Positions 54,793-64,000 are shown, counted from the stretch's first letter. The stretch is DNA of 64,000 nucleotides from Pseudomonas sp. HN11 (GCF_021390155.1 NZ_CP089985.1:2119001-2183000); one strand, 5' to 3'. Notes: generated by a model from the sequence alone, not told the origin. A program made the numbers and translations.

Positions 54793-55509
54793 ATGCAAGC
54801 AATCAACAACATCAACCTCGAATCCCTGGTCGACACGCTGGTCAGCCTCACTGCGGCCTTTGTCCTCGGCGGCCTGATCGGTTTCGAACGTCAATACCGC
54901 CAGCGCACGGCGGGCCTGCGCACCAACGTGCTGGTGGCAGTGGGCGCGGCGATTTTCGTCGATATGGCTAGCCGGCTCGGCGGCGCGGAAGGCGCGGTAC
55001 GGGTGGTGGCCTATGTGGTCTCGGGCATCGGTTTTCTCGGTGCCGGCGTGATCATGCGTGAAGAGGGCAATGTGCGTGGGCTCAACACGGCGGCCACCCT
55101 CTGGGCGTCAGCGGCGGTCGGCGCCTGCGCGGGGGCCGACCTGGTACTCGAAGCGCTGCTTGGCACGCTGTTTGTGCTGGCGGCCAACACCTTGCTGCGA
55201 CCGATCGTCAACAACATCAACCGCCAGCCGTTGGACGTGGTGTCGGCGGAAGTCACCAACATCCTGTATGTGATTGCGCGGCGTACCCAGCAGAAAGCCG
55301 TACTCGCCTTGCTGGAAGCGGAGCTTGCATGTTGCAACTACCCGGCCAGCGATGTGGACGTGCGCCCCTTCGGCACGGAAGAAGTGGAGATCGAAGCCAC
55401 CCTGGCCGTGACGTCGGTGGACGGTGACGAACTGGACGCGCTGGTGGCGCGAATCTCGATGTCAACTCTGGTGGTGCAGGCATTCTGGAGCCCAAGTACC
55501 ACCGAGTAG
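54793..55509 (+). CDS. mgtC: MgtC-family membrane protein
   Basis: 238 residues. Four to five N-terminal helices with AAFVLGGLIGFERQYRQRTA, GLRTNVLVAVGAAIFV, GIGFLGAGVIMREEGNVRGL and NTAATLWASAAVGACAG, then a soluble ACT-like C-terminal domain. MgtC supports growth at low magnesium and, in pathogens, survival in macrophages, partly by acting on ATP synthase. GGGAGG precedes the ATG at 54793. Immediately behind mgtA, as in Salmonella-type mgtCB operons but in reverse order. Confidence 0.94.
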   Translation: MQAINNINLESLVDTLVSLTAAFVLGGLIGFERQYRQRTAGLRTNVLVAVGAAIFVDMASRLGGAEGAVRVVAYVVSGIGFLGAGVIMREEGNVRGLNTAATLWASAAVGACAGADLVLEALLGTLFVLAANTLLRPIVNNINRQPLDVVSAEVTNILYVIARRTQQKAVLALLEAELACCNYPASDVDVRPFGTEEVEIEATLAVTSVDGDELDALVARISMSTLVVQAFWSPSTTE

Positions 55510-55807
55510 TCCCCGGCTGTCAGGCGTTATCCCGCGCAAAGCTGACTATGCTATTGCAAGGAAAAGTCCTACAAGCAATTGAGACTATCCCTTCATTTGA
55601 TAAGCCGCACCGTTGTTAAGGTTGCGCCCTTGCGCCTCAGGAACCAAGACACAGCTCAACGTATTGACAGTGTTTTATCAAAAGGAGGGGTCTGTACTGC
55701 CTGAAGTGTCATGCAGAGTAATCAGTACCGTTTGTCGGAACTGTTACTTTTCACAGGTAGATAGATCCCGTGTGATATGTAAGCGTACTGATCCCTCGGG
55801 GAGTCTT
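55510..55807. other. Intergenic region before the BvgA-like gene
   Basis: About 300 bases without a gene. An in-frame extension of the regulator ORF reaches 55613 but has no family similarity. A strong AAAAGGAGGGG at 55679-55689 is followed by no good start codon. Nothing else is recognised; the promoter of the regulator/kinase pair should lie here. Confidence 0.4.
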
Positions 55808-56434
55808 ATGAGCAAAGCTTTAATTGTGGATGATCACCCTTTTATCCGTGCCACCGTGAAATACCTGTTGAAGCAAGAAGGCTTCACTACAATCTTTGAA
55901 GCAGGTAACGGTGCTGACGCCATGCAGATTGCGCGTGAGGAGCGCCCGGATCTGATCATCCTTGACCTGGCCATGCCCAAACTCGGCGGGCTGGAGGTGA
56001 TCAGCCGGATCAAGGCGCTGGAATTGCCTTGCAAGATCCTGGTACTGACCTCGTATCTGGCGGTGTTTTTCTCCACCCGCTGCATGCGCGCCGGGGCCAT
56101 GGGTTTTGTGGCCAAGACGGGCGAACTGGACGAATTGCAAAAAGCGATCAGGGCGATCCGGTCCGGCTACAGCTGCTTTCCCAGCGTGGCCACCAGTTCG
56201 GTACGCCGTGACGATTTGCAGACCACCGAGCAGGAACTGGTCGAGGCACTGTCAGACCGCGAATTGACCGTGCTGCAAAAACTGGCTCTGGGCCTGGGCA
56301 ATAAGGAGATCGCCGAGGACATGCTGTTGAGCCACAAAACCATCAGCACCTACAAGACGCGACTCAAGGAGAAGCTGCGCATGTCTTCAGTGGTGCACCT
56401 GTCCAAGTTCGCTCAGCGCAATCATTTGATCTGA
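55808..56434 (+). CDS. BvgA-like NarL/LuxR response regulator
   Basis: 208 residues from ATG 55808 (GGGGAG upstream). Receiver domain: ALIVDDHPFIRATVKYLLKQ, phosphoacceptor Asp in LIILDLAMPKLGG, Thr/Ser loop in VLTSYLAVFF, Lys in GFVAKTGELDEL. C-terminal LuxR helix-turn-helix: LSDRELTVLQKLALGLGNKE and LLSHKTISTYKTRLKEKL. It is one base from the start of the BvgS-like sensor kinase, its obvious partner. Targets unknown; such pairs often control virulence or biofilm genes. Confidence 0.9.
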   Translation: MSKALIVDDHPFIRATVKYLLKQEGFTTIFEAGNGADAMQIAREERPDLIILDLAMPKLGGLEVISRIKALELPCKILVLTSYLAVFFSTRCMRAGAMGFVAKTGELDELQKAIRAIRSGYSCFPSVATSSVRRDDLQTTEQELVEALSDRELTVLQKLALGLGNKEIAEDMLLSHKTISTYKTRLKEKLRMSSVVHLSKFAQRNHLI

Positions 56435-56435
56435 A

Positions 56436-59400
56436 ATGCCCACCTCCCGGCTTTTGAGATTCACGGCCATCCTGCTGATCGGGTTGTTGTCCCAGGCGGT
56501 GATGGCCCTGGATGAGCCGCATACCCTGCGGCTCCTCGGCCACGCCACCCTTGAAAACCCAGGCCTGGAGCTTGATGAAAGCGACTGGCGCTGGTTGCGC
56601 GAGCGACGCGTGTTGGTGATGGGTGTGTCGGCACCGGACTACGCACCTTTCGACCTCAGCAATAACAACGACTTTGAAGGTATCACCGCTGATTATGCGT
56701 GGTTGATCAGCCTGATATTGAGTGTGCCTATCGAGGTTCGACGTTATGACACCCGCGATGAGGTGATCGAGGCGCTCAAGTTGGGTGAGGTGGATTTAGT
56801 GGGATCGGCCAATGGTTATGAAGCGGCCGACAAGCAGTTGGTGTTGTCCCGTTCCTACGCCAATGATCAGCCCGTGCTGGTGACACCCAACAGTGACAGT
56901 CATCTACTGAGCGCCGACCTGGCTGGAAAACGCGTGGCGATGCTCTACCACTACATGCAACCTGACGCTGTCCAAAGATATTATCCAGAGGCGCAACTGC
57001 TGTTGTATGGCTCGACGCTCCAAGCCATCGGCTCCGTGGCGTTTGGCCAGGCGGATGTATACCTGGGCGACGTCATCAGTACTCGCTATCTGATCAACAA
57101 GAATCACCTTAATAATGTGCGCATGGCCGATTTTTCCGGACTGGAGGTCAACCCGTTCGGGTTCGCTTTCACTGCCGACAACATCCGCCTGCTGAACATC
57201 GTCAACGCAGCGCTGAACGTCATTCCACCCAGCGAGCAAATGAGCATTCTGCGGCGCTGGAGTGCCGGAGACAGCGGTTTCCTGGAGGCCGACCGGTTGC
57301 GCTTGAGTGACAGTGAGCAGCACTGGCTGGAGAAGCATCCACGGATAAAAGTCGCCATGCTCGACAAGTACGTGCCGCTGTCATTCGTGAATGAGCAAGG
57401 GCAGTTCGTGGGCTTGAGTGAAGAGCTGTTGTCGCGGATCAGCTTGCGTACGGGCTTGAAGTTCGAGGTGGTGCAGGGCAGTTCTCTGCCTCAGCAAATT
57501 GATGAGGTCAGTACCGGCCAAGTGGACATGATGGCGGTCATCACGCCGAGCGCCCAGCGCTCCGAGAAGGTTCGGTTTACCCGGCCCTATCTGTCCAATC
57601 CCTATGTGTTGGTGGCGCGTGCCAGCGATGAGCGGCTGTTCACCCTGGAAGACATGCCCGGAAAACGCCTGGCGTTCATTGGTGGCAACAGCCTCGGTGC
57701 GCAGATAGCCAGGGATTATCCAGGTATCCAGTTTGTTAACGTCGAGAACCCTGAGGTCGCCATGGACCTGGTCGCCAGGGGCGATGTCGATGCGACCATT
57801 GTTTCATTGATCAGCGCACGCTACATGATTGCGCGCAACTATCGAAACCGCCTGCGTATCACCAGTACGGTCGGCACGGAGCCGGCGCGCATTGCCTTCG
57901 GCGTCAACCGCAGCCAGCTGGAGCTGTATTCGATCCTCGAGAAGGCGTTGTTGAGTATCACCCCTGAAGAAATGGATGAACTGACCAACCGTTGGCGCAG
58001 TGAGATCATCATCGATGACAGCTACTGGGCCAGTCATCGTAACGTGATTATCCAAGGGTTCGGCCTGGCCGCGCTGCTGCTGATCACCCTGGGTTGGGTG
58101 TTTTACCTGCGCAACCTGATTCGCAAACGCGTCCAGGCCGAACGTGCCTTGAGCGACCAGATGCGCTTTATGAGCGTGTTGATCGACGGCACGCCGCACC
58201 CGATTTATGTGCGGGACCGTCATGGACGATTAATGGCCTGTAACCAAGCCTACCTCGATGTGTTCGGTTTCAAGCTGGAAGAGGTGATTGGCAAGACGGT
58301 AGTGGAAACCGACACCGGTAACCCGCCCCAGGCCCGCTCATTCCATTCCGACTACCTGAGCTTGATGGAGCGCGGAGAGCCGCAGATCCATGACCGTGTA
58401 CTCAAGGTACCCGGCGGTGGTGTGCTGACTATCTACCAGTGGATGCTGCCGTACCGTGATAGCAACGGGAGCGTCGTCGGTATGATCGCCGGCTGGGTGG
58501 ATGTGAGCGAGCGCCAGCGCCTGTTGGGACAGTTGCAGGAAGCCAAGGAGGAGGCTGACGCCGCGAACCGTGCCAAGACCACGTTCCTGGCGACCATGAG
58601 CCATGAGATCCGAACGCCCATGAACGCGATGATCGGCATGACTGAGCTGGCGCTGAGGAATGCCGAGCAGGGCATCGCCGATCGTGATGCGCTGGAAGTG
58701 GCGACGATGGCGTCCCGCAGCCTGCAGGAGTTGATCGCCGATATCCTGGATATCGCGCGGATAGAAACCGGCCACCTGTCCCTGACGCTGGAGCCGGCCA
58801 ACCTGCATGACGTGTTGGCCTCTGTGGCAAGGGTGTTCGAAGGGCTGGCGCGGGACAAAGGCTTGTTGCTGCAAGTGGAGTTGGACCCGATGACTGACCG
58901 ATCAGTGTTGATCGACCCAATGCGTTTCAAGCAAGTGGTCTCCAACCTGCTCGGCAATGCAATCAAGTTTACCGTCACCGGCGGGGTACGCCTTGGAGCC
59001 CAGTGCAAGCAGGCATCGGCTGACGACCGCTTGGACTTGCGGTTGTATGTGGTGGATACGGGGATCGGCATCAGCGCCGAAGATCAGCAGCGTCTGTTCA
59101 ACCCGTTTATCCAGGGCAGCAATAACGAGCAATCGGCGCGCAGCGGGTCGGGCCTGGGGCTGGTGATCAGCCGTAACCTGTGCGAAATGATGGGCGGGCA
59201 GCTGCATTTGAGCAGTGTGTTGGGCAAAGGTACGCGGGTGGATGTGACGCTGGCACTGACGCTGGCCACCGTTGCGCCAGTTGCCTTACCTGTTCCCAGT
59301 GTTTCACCGGCGCGTACGTTGGATATCTTGATAGTCGATGACTACCCTGCCAACCGCCTGCTGCTGGCTCGACAGCTTAACTTCCTCGGGCATCGCATCG

Positions 59401-60047
59401 TCACCGCCGAAGACGGTGCCCAGGGCTTTGCACTGTGGCAGGCCGGGCAATTTGACGGCGTCATCACCGATAGCAATATGCCTGTGATGGACGGCTACAC
59501 CTTGGCGCGTAATATTCGTGCGCAAGAGCGCATGCGTGGCCTGGAGCCGTGCCTGTTGCTGGGGTTTACGGCCAACGCCCAGACGGCCGAGGTCGAGCGC
59601 TGCCGGCTGGCGGGCATGGATGGTTGTCTGTTCAAACCCACGGGACTTGATGATTTGCGTAAGGCGTTGGCATCGCGTACGGCCAGCGTCGCAGCGGATA
59701 AAGCCGAACCGGTGTTTGATTTGAGCGCGCTGATCACGCTGACAGGCGGCGACAAGGCCGCACTCAACGAGTTGATGATGCCATTGCTCAGCAGCTTGGC
59801 CGAGGATCAGGTGTTGCTTCCGGCATTGTGGAAAAAGGCTGATTTAGCCAAGTTGTATGACCTGGCGCATCGCGTCAAAGGCGGGGCTCGCATGGTCAAG
59901 GCCCATGGGCTGGTTGCCTGTTGCGAAACCTTGGAGGGGGTCTGTGAAAGGCGCGATCACGACGCCTTGGCGGCGGCAGTCGAGGCAGTCGGTACAGCCA
60001 TTGATAACTTGAACCACAGCCTGAACTTGCATATCAAGCAGGTTTGA
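56436..60047 (+). CDS. BvgS/EvgS-like hybrid sensor kinase
   Basis: 1203 residues. Signal peptide 1-25, two periplasmic solute-binding (Venus-flytrap) domains (about 45-265 and 290-520), one membrane helix (about 536-557), PAS (about 570-690), HisKA with His near 722 in ATMSHEIRTPMNAM, HATPase_c (GSGLGLVIS), receiver with Asp near 1010 in VITDSNMPVMDGY and an HPt domain with His near 1143 in LAHRVKGGARM. A full phosphorelay His-Asp-His is present and would pass phosphate to the BvgA-like regulator one base upstream. The signal is unknown; the two binding domains suggest a small molecule in the periplasm. Confidence 0.93.
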   Translation: MPTSRLLRFTAILLIGLLSQAVMALDEPHTLRLLGHATLENPGLELDESDWRWLRERRVLVMGVSAPDYAPFDLSNNNDFEGITADYAWLISLILSVPIEVRRYDTRDEVIEALKLGEVDLVGSANGYEAADKQLVLSRSYANDQPVLVTPNSDSHLLSADLAGKRVAMLYHYMQPDAVQRYYPEAQLLLYGSTLQAIGSVAFGQADVYLGDVISTRYLINKNHLNNVRMADFSGLEVNPFGFAFTADNIRLLNIVNAALNVIPPSEQMSILRRWSAGDSGFLEADRLRLSDSEQHWLEKHPRIKVAMLDKYVPLSFVNEQGQFVGLSEELLSRISLRTGLKFEVVQGSSLPQQIDEVSTGQVDMMAVITPSAQRSEKVRFTRPYLSNPYVLVARASDERLFTLEDMPGKRLAFIGGNSLGAQIARDYPGIQFVNVENPEVAMDLVARGDVDATIVSLISARYMIARNYRNRLRITSTVGTEPARIAFGVNRSQLELYSILEKALLSITPEEMDELTNRWRSEIIIDDSYWASHRNVIIQGFGLAALLLITLGWVFYLRNLIRKRVQAERALSDQMRFMSVLIDGTPHPIYVRDRHGRLMACNQAYLDVFGFKLEEVIGKTVVETDTGNPPQARSFHSDYLSLMERGEPQIHDRVLKVPGGGVLTIYQWMLPYRDSNGSVVGMIAGWVDVSERQRLLGQLQEAKEEADAANRAKTTFLATMSHEIRTPMNAMIGMTELALRNAEQGIADRDALEVATMASRSLQELIADILDIARIETGHLSLTLEPANLHDVLASVARVFEGLARDKGLLLQVELDPMTDRSVLIDPMRFKQVVSNLLGNAIKFTVTGGVRLGAQCKQASADDRLDLRLYVVDTGIGISAEDQQRLFNPFIQGSNNEQSARSGSGLGLVISRNLCEMMGGQLHLSSVLGKGTRVDVTLALTLATVAPVALPVPSVSPARTLDILIVDDYPANRLLLARQLNFLGHRIVTAEDGAQGFALWQAGQFDGVITDSNMPVMDGYTLARNIRAQERMRGLEPCLLLGFTANAQTAEVERCRLAGMDGCLFKPTGLDDLRKALASRTASVAADKAEPVFDLSALITLTGGDKAALNELMMPLLSSLAEDQVLLPALWKKADLAKLYDLAHRVKGGARMVKAHGLVACCETLEGVCERRDHDALAAAVEAVGTAIDNLNHSLNLHIKQV

Positions 60048-60181
60048 CTAGGGGTAGATAGTCATTCGATGAGTTTGGGAGAACTCCTACATGGAACGGG
60101 AACAAGCCTGATTTTGTCTTCGGGGTATGTCTGGAAAATGGCCTCGCTCACTGACGAGCACTGCCTGCCCAGGGGTTCGCC

Positions 60182-60604
60182 ATGCCAAACAAAGCACTTA
60201 CCATCCTGATTGCCGATGAACAACACCTGCAATGCCTGTACATCGAAAAAATGCTCAACCAGTTGGGGTACCACCGAATCGTACCGGTGCAAACCTTCGA
60301 AGAGGTTCAATTGCTCACCGCCATCCCGGCTCAGCCCTTTGACGTGCTGATCATCAACGCGGGGCTGGCGATTCACACCTGTGGGCCGCAACCTCAGGCC
60401 CACCATGTGCTGGTCTACGATCACCTGGACCTGGGCACGCTCGCCGACGCAACGCCGGCGGTGCTGGTACGGCTGCCCGGTATGCCGGACACCGTCAACC
60501 TTGAACATTTCATGGACATCATCGACCCGCCCGCAGCCACCACCGGCCTGCGGGTGTTGCCGTGGCTGCGGGAATTATCCCGCGTGCCTGTGGCTGGGGT
60601 TTAA
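60182..60604 (+). CDS. Degenerate receiver domain protein lacking the phosphoacceptor Asp
   Basis: 140 residues. The start follows the receiver fold: [20 protein letters not shown] (acidic pair reduced to Asp-Glu) and [15 protein letters not shown], where the phosphoacceptor position is Asn59. The conserved Lys is not obvious. It comes 134 bases after the BvgS-like kinase on the same strand. It may be a non-phosphorylated pseudo-receiver acting as a modulator or decoy of the relay. Its stop overlaps the converging dkgB end by four bases. Confidence 0.6.
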   Translation: MPNKALTILIADEQHLQCLYIEKMLNQLGYHRIVPVQTFEEVQLLTAIPAQPFDVLIINAGLAIHTCGPQPQAHHVLVYDHLDLGTLADATPAVLVRLPGMPDTVNLEHFMDIIDPPAATTGLRVLPWLRELSRVPVAGV

Positions 60605-61419
60605 TCCCACTTCGGTGCGATCCCCTTGGGGCTGGTCAGGCGATGGCCACGTTCCAGTTCGTTGATTTGCGCCATGTCGTCAGCGGTCAAGGTCAGTTGC
60701 AGAGCCTTGAGATTGCTTTCCAGGTTGGTGCGTTTGGTCGACGAGGGGATAACGGCGTAGCCCAATTGCATGGCCCAGGCCAATGTTACTTGCGCTGCGG
60801 TAGCCTGATGGCGTTCGGCGATCTGCTGGATCACCGGGTCCTTGAGCACTTCGCCGTAGGCCAGGGTCATGTAGGACGTGATCTGAATACCGTTGGCGGT
60901 GGCGAAATCCACGACCTTGCGGTTTTGCAGGTAGGGGTGTAGCTCGATTTGGTTGGTGGCGATGTTCTCGGCCCCAACGGCTGCAATCGCTTGTTTCATC
61001 AAGTCGATGGTGAAGTTGGAAATGCCGATCTGGCGCGTCAGGCCCAGGCGCTTGGCCTCCAGCAACTGGCCCATGAATTCGGCGACAGGTACCTCGCCTT
61101 CTGGCGAGGGCCAATGGATCAGCGTCAAGTCCAGATAGTCGGTTTTCAGTTTGCGCAGGCTTTCTTTCAGGCTTGGAATCAATTGGCCTTCAGCAAAATT
61201 CGCGATCCAGATCTTGCTGGTGATAAACAGTTCATCGCGCGGGATGCCGCTGTCGGCAATCGCCTGGCCGACGTCGGCTTCGTTCTCGTAGATCTGTGCA
61301 GTGTCGATCACGCGGTAGCCCAGTTCCAGGCCGGTGCTGACCGAATCAATCACCACCTCGCCTTGCAGGCGGAAGGTGCCAAGGCCGAAGGCCGGAACGT
61401 TTTGCATTGGGATAGACAT
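60601..61419 (-). CDS. dkgB: Aldo-keto reductase, 2,5-diketo-D-gluconate reductase B type
   Basis: 272 residues. AKR motifs: [20 protein letters not shown] with the catalytic Asp/Tyr, TSKIWI with Lys, [15 protein letters not shown] with His and [10 protein letters not shown]. It follows E. coli DkgB nearly residue by residue, reducing 2,5-diketogluconate and methylglyoxal with NADPH. Start at 61419 has AGGAG six bases upstream. The region just upstream (61420-61715) is intergenic. Confidence 0.92.
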   Translation of the reverse strand: MSIPMQNVPAFGLGTFRLQGEVVIDSVSTGLELGYRVIDTAQIYENEADVGQAIADSGIPRDELFITSKIWIANFAEGQLIPSLKESLRKLKTDYLDLTLIHWPSPEGEVPVAEFMGQLLEAKRLGLTRQIGISNFTIDLMKQAIAAVGAENIATNQIELHPYLQNRKVVDFATANGIQITSYMTLAYGEVLKDPVIQQIAERHQATAAQVTLAWAMQLGYAVIPSSTKRTNLESNLKALQLTLTADDMAQINELERGHRLTSPKGIAPKWD

Positions 61420-61715
61420 CAGTAACTCCTGAAGATGTGTGAACAATGGAGTCGAGTATCCGCCCGTCGTTCCTTGGGAAAAACCGCCGGTTCCGAAAAG
61501 GACTCTTTACCGCAGATCACGAATGGCGCCGCAGTGTGTGGGGCGCAGGCTTGTCCTGCGCGGGGCTGCGAAGCGCCCCCCACTCGGTTCAGCGCTCAGT
61601 CTGGGGTGGGACTGCTTCGCGCTCCAGTTTGTCATCAAGGATTTATCGGTGTCACTTGCCAGCAGCCGGTGCGGCGGGGTATTCCAGAGCGCTGTCCATT
61701 TGCCTGGGAAATTCC
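61420..61715. other. Intergenic region with GC-rich hairpin
   Basis: No gene is supported in these 296 bases; an open plus-strand frame exists but has neither a good start nor family similarity. GGGGCGC (61540-61546) pairs with GCGCCCC (61573-61579), with a smaller CAGG/CCTG pair inside, resembling a REP-type element. Confidence 0.45.
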
Positions 61716-62111
61716 ATGACTCAACACCTCACCGAATACGCCGATGCCAGCCCTGAAGTGCGCGTGGTCTATGACGACATCATGCAGACGCGCAAGGTTG
61801 ATCAGGTCAACAACTTCTGGAAATGCCTGGCCGCCCACCCGCCGACGCTGCGCCGCACCTGGGAAAGCCTCAAGGAAATCATGGCGCCGGGCGCACTCGA
61901 CCCGCTGACCAAAGAACTGCTCTACGTGGCTGTCAGTGTGACCAACAATTGCCCGTATTGCATTGCGTCCCACACCGCCGCGGCCCGCAAGGCGGGGATG
62001 ACCGATGAGATGTTTGGCGAGTTGCAGGCCGTTGTCGGCATGGCCAATGAAACCAACCGCCTGGCCACGGGTTACCGTGTGCCGTTGGACGAGCCGTTCA
62101 AGCTGCCTTAG
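61716..62111 (+). CDS. Carboxymuconolactone decarboxylase/AhpD-family protein
   Basis: 131 residues. The AhpD-like core is NCPYCIASHTAAARKAGM, with the Cys-x2-Cys and His of the CMD family, preceded by KELLYVAVSVTN. Such proteins act as thiol-disulfide or alkylhydroperoxidase components; which one this is cannot be told. Weak GGGAA precedes the ATG. It converges on the PP2C phosphatase gene, six bases away. Confidence 0.85.
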   Translation: MTQHLTEYADASPEVRVVYDDIMQTRKVDQVNNFWKCLAAHPPTLRRTWESLKEIMAPGALDPLTKELLYVAVSVTNNCPYCIASHTAAARKAGMTDEMFGELQAVVGMANETNRLATGYRVPLDEPFKLP

Positions 62112-62117
62112 GGCAGT

Positions 62118-62933
62118 TCAGGCGTCAAACCAGGCGAGCAGCACCGTGACATTGTCGCGTCCGGCGTACTCGCGGGTGAGGTGGATCAGCCGTTGGCAGG
62201 CGGTGTCCAGTGTGTCGCGGCTGGCAACGGCCAGCACCTGGGCCATTTCCAGATGCGGTACGCAACCGTGCAGACCGTCACTGCAGAGCATCAGCAGGTC
62301 GTTAGGCTGGACCGGTTGCACGCGCACTTGCGGTTCCACCCGCGGTCCCGGACCAATGGCTTGCAACAGCAGGTTGCGCGCCGGCAAGCGATCCACTTTG
62401 CCGGCTTCCAGGGCCTGTTGATACCAGGTCTGGTCGCGGGTCAACAGGCTCAACTCGCCGTTGCGGTAACGGTACAAGCGACTGTCGCCGACATGGAACA
62501 GCAGCAGCGGCCCATCGGCATGCGGGCGCCAGGCGCCGGTGAGGGTGGTGCCCATACCGTTGCCCTCGCTCATCTGGCGCGCCACGTTTTGCTGGTAGAC
62601 GCACTGGTTCACATGGTCGATGGCGTTGTGCAAGCGACTGGCAGCTTGCATGTCCGGGTCCGACCAGGTGGCGTCCGGGTCGCTTTTGTCGTCAAGCGGA
62701 TCAACGCCGTGGGCGTTGAGCGCCTGACGCAAGCTGATCAAGGCTTCGGCGCTGGCCAAGGCCCCCGCTTCGTGGCCGCCCATGCCATCGGCCACGGCAA
62801 ACAAACCAAGGGCGGGCTCCACCAGGAAATTGTCTTCATTACTCTGGCGCACCGTGCCGACATCGCTGGCCCCATAGGCGACGGCGCAGGCCAGGCGATG
62901 GGGCCCGCAGGCGCTGAGGGGAGAGTCGGTCAT
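62118..62933 (-). CDS. PP2C-family Ser/Thr phosphatase, Stp1-like
   Basis: 271 residues. PP2C metal-binding motifs: VRQSNEDNFLVEP, FAVADGMGGHEAG, GMGTTLTGAW, FHVGDSRLYRYRNG, LLMLCSDGLHGCV and GRDNVTVLLAW. It dephosphorylates Ser/Thr residues and counteracts the kinase it overlaps by four bases (ATGA). The phosphatase-kinase order is the arrangement of P. aeruginosa stp1-stk1 beside the H2 type VI secretion locus, so this may be the edge of one. Confidence 0.92.
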   Translation of the reverse strand: MTDSPLSACGPHRLACAVAYGASDVGTVRQSNEDNFLVEPALGLFAVADGMGGHEAGALASAEALISLRQALNAHGVDPLDDKSDPDATWSDPDMQAASRLHNAIDHVNQCVYQQNVARQMSEGNGMGTTLTGAWRPHADGPLLLFHVGDSRLYRYRNGELSLLTRDQTWYQQALEAGKVDRLPARNLLLQAIGPGPRVEPQVRVQPVQPNDLLMLCSDGLHGCVPHLEMAQVLAVASRDTLDTACQRLIHLTREYAGRDNVTVLLAWFDA

Positions 62934-64000
62934 GGCTGGGGCTCAAAGCTGGTGAGGAAGGCCTGGCGCCGGGCTTCGCTCTCGATTGATTCGGCCAACC
63001 GTTGCACGAAGAGCGGGCGCGAGGAAGTGGCGCGCAGGGCACGGCTGACTATGATGCGCGCGATTGGGCCGATCAGTACGGCCAGACGGCATTCGGCCAT
63101 GTGGGCGAAGTCGGGGTCGATCTGCTCGTTGGTCACCTCGGTGGTTGGGGCAATCGTGGTGGGCTCGGTAATAACCTCTGGCATGGCTGTTGGTGGGTTG
63201 AGGCGCCGGAACAGCAACTGGCTGGCGCTGGCGAACTGCTCACGGCCACGCTCCGACGGAATATGCGGCAACAACGCGGCGCAGATACCGTCGAAGTCAT
63301 CGGCGCCATTGAGGCTCTTGCGTACCAGAAAGCGCGCAAGCGGACCGATCTGATGTGACAGCAGCGACTCAAGCTCAGGCATCACTGCCAGCTTCCAGGG
63401 TGTGAGGGTCTCCACCGCTTCGGTCGCCAATGGCGTCACGCCACTGCTCAGCGGTTGGTTGGGGCGCATCAGAACGGTACGGTCGTCGTCGATCTGGGCG
63501 GTGGTCCAGCTGCCGGTGGGGGTGCCGAGAAGGGCCTCGAGGTCATTCAGAAAGGCGTGCGCCGAGGGGTAGCGATCGGCCGGACGTTTGGCCAGGGCGC
63601 GGACTATCACACTGTCCAGCGCCGGGTCGAGGGCCAGGTTCAAGCTCGACGGTGCGACCGGTGTCTGGTTGAGAATCTGCTGCATGACCATGGTGGCCGA
63701 GCCGGAAAACGGTCGCTCGCCGGTGAGCAGTTGGTACAGCACGATGCCGGCGGAAAACACGTCGGAACGCCCGTCGATCAATTCACCACAGAATTGCTCC
63801 GGCGACATGTAGCTGGGGGTGCCGATCATCGAGCCGGTCTGTGTCAGCGTCGAGGAGTCCAGGCGCGCCACGCCGAAGTCGGTGACCTTGACGTGGTTGT
63901 CGGCGGTGATCAGCAGGTTGGCCGGCTTGATATCGCGGTGCACTACGCCCTTGGAGTGCGCGTACTCCAGGGCCTGCAGTAACTGGCGCATCCAGCCGAG
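62930..64000 (-). CDS. Ser/Thr protein kinase, Stk1/PpkA-like, 5' end outside window
   Basis: The frame is open to base 64000, so the N-terminus, including the ATP-binding loop, is missing; 356 residues are visible. Catalytic loop HRDIKPANLL, DFGVARL, GTPSYMSPEQF, GRSDVFSAGIVLYQLLTGER are all intact. After the kinase domain (ending near residue 170 of the visible part) a helical C-terminal domain follows (LSHQIGPLARFLVRKSL, GPIARIIVSRALRA) without a membrane helix. Paired with the PP2C phosphatase by a four-base overlap. Confidence 0.9.
   Translation of the reverse strand, partial: LGWMRQLLQALEYAHSKGVVHRDIKPANLLITADNHVKVTDFGVARLDSSTLTQTGSMIGTPSYMSPEQFCGELIDGRSDVFSAGIVLYQLLTGERPFSGSATMVMQQILNQTPVAPSSLNLALDPALDSVIVRALAKRPADRYPSAHAFLNDLEALLGTPTGSWTTAQIDDDRTVLMRPNQPLSSGVTPLATEAVETLTPWKLAVMPELESLLSHQIGPLARFLVRKSLNGADDFDGICAALLPHIPSERGREQFASASQLLFRRLNPPTAMPEVITEPTTIAPTTEVTNEQIDPDFAHMAECRLAVLIGPIARIIVSRALRATSSRPLFVQRLAESIESEARRQAFLTSFEPQP

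Noticed and set aside
1..64000. tRNA, rRNA, CRISPR arrays, IS elements or phage genes
   Set aside because: Looked for by eye on both strands; no cloverleaf, repeat-spacer array, transposase or integrase was found.

Overview
The window looks like chromosome of a fluorescent-group Pseudomonas (P. fluorescens lineage). It is GC-rich with strong G/C third positions. It carries the short GTGGGAGC...GCTCCCAC REP-type hairpin typical of that group. It also holds many genes with a pseudomonad look: DUF1652, an AlkC with an Ig-like tail, atoB with a CoA-transferase pair beside a LysR gene, topB, sstT, selD-mnmH, and a Stp1/Stk1-type phosphatase/kinase pair. I see no rRNA, tRNA, CRISPR array, insertion sequence or prophage.

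Layout. 1-1571: a NimT/CynX-type exporter (cut by the left edge) divergent from a NimR-like AraC regulator. 1542-6841: a minus-strand oxidative-stress block (creatininase-like protein, a sigma-region-2-only protein, Ohr, catalase, OmpR-type regulator, sensor kinase); catalase, regulator and kinase overlap by 4 bases each. 7067-16239: housekeeping and unknown genes (AI-2E-type permease, two small proteins, a Pro/Tyr-rich exported protein, SDH-L shikimate-dehydrogenase-like enzyme, YceH, DUF1993, SstT, MFS, NhaR, small lipoprotein, TerC). 16334-24301: selD-mnmH, a YraQ-type permease, histidine phosphatase, GST, a phzF-family gene broken by an amber codon, a zinc-type hemB and a DUF1615 lipoprotein. 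24458-28139: thiolase plus CoA-transferase A/B with a divergent LysR regulator. 28201-45485: sirtuin/CBS pair, topB, MHS transporter, GMC oxidoreductase with LysR regulator, transglutaminase-like protein, alkC, glutamine-synthetase-like enzyme with XRE-cupin regulator, RcnB-like protein, MFS, DUF1652 and a triple-PAS LuxR regulator.

46277-50413 is the most unusual part. It is a three-gene minus-strand operon: an FAD amino-acid 2-monooxygenase-like enzyme, a nitrilase-superfamily amidase, and an unrecognised membrane protein built from two repeated halves. The logic resembles lysine DavB-DavA or tryptophan IaaM-IaaH (amino acid to amide to acid plus ammonia), with a likely dedicated transporter. 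The oxidase frame carries one in-frame amber codon, is visibly more AT-rich than its surroundings, and hairpins cover the ribosome-binding sites of the first two genes.

50692-64000: FKBP, GNAT, then mgtA-mgtC behind a long structured leader with a short leader ORF and an attenuator-like hairpin. Next comes a BvgA/BvgS-type two-component system followed by a receiver that lacks its phosphoacceptor aspartate, then dkgB, a CMD-domain protein, and a PP2C phosphatase overlapping a Ser/Thr kinase cut by the right edge. That last pair suggests a type VI secretion locus beyond the window.
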